DNA from: Candidatus Stramentimicrobium fermentans
GTDB lineage: Bacteria; Atribacterota; Phoenicimicrobiia; Phoenicimicrobiales; Stramentimicrobiaceae
Reading direction: 5' to 3'
Assembly: GCA_012520575.1 (NCBI GenBank)
Contig: JAAYOB010000015.1
Span: 1 to 40,704 of the forward strand
Length of the DNA: 40,704 bases
Each line of letters begins with the position of its first letter. The first letter of the stretch is position 1. The position numbers and the translations under genes are program-made. The notes below the pieces were generated by a model, which worked only from the letters and a program-made list of their open reading frames with translations, had not been told where the DNA came from and did no database searches. Positions 40,425 to 40,704 of this stretch are shown here, piece after piece.

Positions 40425-40704
40425 TCATTACTCCCGGCTTGCATTGTAAAAATATAGATCGGATTCCGGCCTGTCATAAGATGATAAGGTCCGGCTTTTT
40501 TGTTGTAAGCAACCTGTATAGAGATAACCTCGGTTTCGGTCCATGGAAACTCCTTTAGGCAGGCAGTCAGCTCCGCAATCGACTCCAGAGAGATTGCCGT
40601 TGCAACAATGCGGATACTCGGATTCTTCTCCAGTAAAAGATTTAAAATACCCCGCATATTACCGGAGCTTCCACCGATAAAAGCGTGGCTTGGGGTTGGC
40701 AGAT
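40421..40704 (-). CDS. cbiT: Precorrin-6B/cobalt-precorrin methyltransferase CbiT domain, C-terminal part, cut by the window edge
   Basis: The reading frame is open to the right edge, so only about 93 residues are seen. It begins TPSHAFIGGSSGNMRGILNL, which is the C-terminal half of the CbiT/CobL S-adenosylmethionine-binding fold (FIGGSGGN is the usual motif). It continues with RIVATAISLESIAELTACLK and EVISIQVAYNKKAGPYHLMT, matching the family's ...LxxxGxxxEVVQV...R end. It could be a stand-alone CbiT or the end of a CbiE-CbiT fusion; which one depends on sequence outside the window. The C15 methylation/C12 decarboxylation step is its known role. It overlaps cbiB by four bases. Confidence 0.85.
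   Translation of the reverse strand, partial: LPTPSHAFIGGSSGNMRGILNLLLEKNPSIRIVATAISLESIAELTACLKEFPWTETEVISIQVAYNKKAGPYHLMTGRNPIYIFTMQAGSNE

Noticed and set aside
40421..40704. Cobalamin riboswitch for the operon
   Set aside because: The upstream end of the operon lies outside the window, and no B12-box-like sequence was found inside it.

Overview
The window looks like a piece of chromosome from an AT-rich anaerobic bacterium. It carries a tungsten-type aldehyde:ferredoxin oxidoreductase, several low-potential [4Fe-4S] proteins, a probable Fe-S cysteine desulfidase and an anaerobic-style cobalamin operon. I cannot fix the phylum from sequence alone. Clostridia-like Firmicutes or an Atribacterota-like lineage are both plausible. 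A Spy/CpxP-like secreted protein hints at a periplasm, while several other genes look clostridial. The DNA is compositionally mosaic: the first gene is extremely AT-rich, the middle blocks are intermediate, and the cobalamin cluster at the right end is close to 50% GC. Two dead recombination genes (an IS481-type transposase at the left end and a serine recombinase tail near 33.4 kb) sit near composition changes.

Left part (1-13.3 kb): transposase remnant; aldehyde:ferredoxin oxidoreductase; a 176-residue orphan; a CstA-type carrier; two tandem deoxynucleoside kinases; then a tightly packed run of biotin-protein ligase, a 1373-residue protein with the ATP-grasp and phosphohistidine domains of pyruvate phosphate dikinase (PPDK) but no PEP barrel, a divergent 414-residue GAPDH homologue, the biotin transporter BioY and tRNA-Pro(CGG). 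The PPDK-like/GAPDH-like pair between two biotin genes is the best candidate here for an undescribed system.

Middle part (13.5-31.5 kb): CorA (minus strand); a three-gene redox cluster (NapH-like polyferredoxin membrane protein, small anchored protein, DUF2202 ferritin-like lipoprotein); two glycosidase-like exported proteins, one GH114/TM1410-like; a highly structured non-coding segment ahead of a 72-residue membrane protein; a diguanylate cyclase with an intact inhibitory site (minus); DJ-1/PfpI protein and an orphan membrane protein; RidA, cysteine desulfidase, a UroD-family methyltransferase-like protein and an L-2-amino-thiazoline-4-carboxylate hydrolase-like protein, which together suggest cysteine/thiazoline breakdown; an LTxxQ protein divergent from an Fe-S aldo/keto reductase with a 33-bp palindrome between them; a diacylglycerol-kinase-type lipid kinase (minus); and a ketopantoate reductase homologue.

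Right part (31.5-40.7 kb): gene-poor, decayed DNA flanks an XRE regulator with membrane segments, a serine recombinase remnant, and a translationally coupled nitroreductase and alpha/beta hydrolase. The last 5.3 kb is a minus-strand cobalamin operon: cbiT (cut by the window edge), cbiB, cobD, cobQ, cobO and a phosphoglycerate-mutase-like gene that may supply the alpha-ribazole phosphatase step. No CRISPR array, rRNA, prophage or replication origin was seen.
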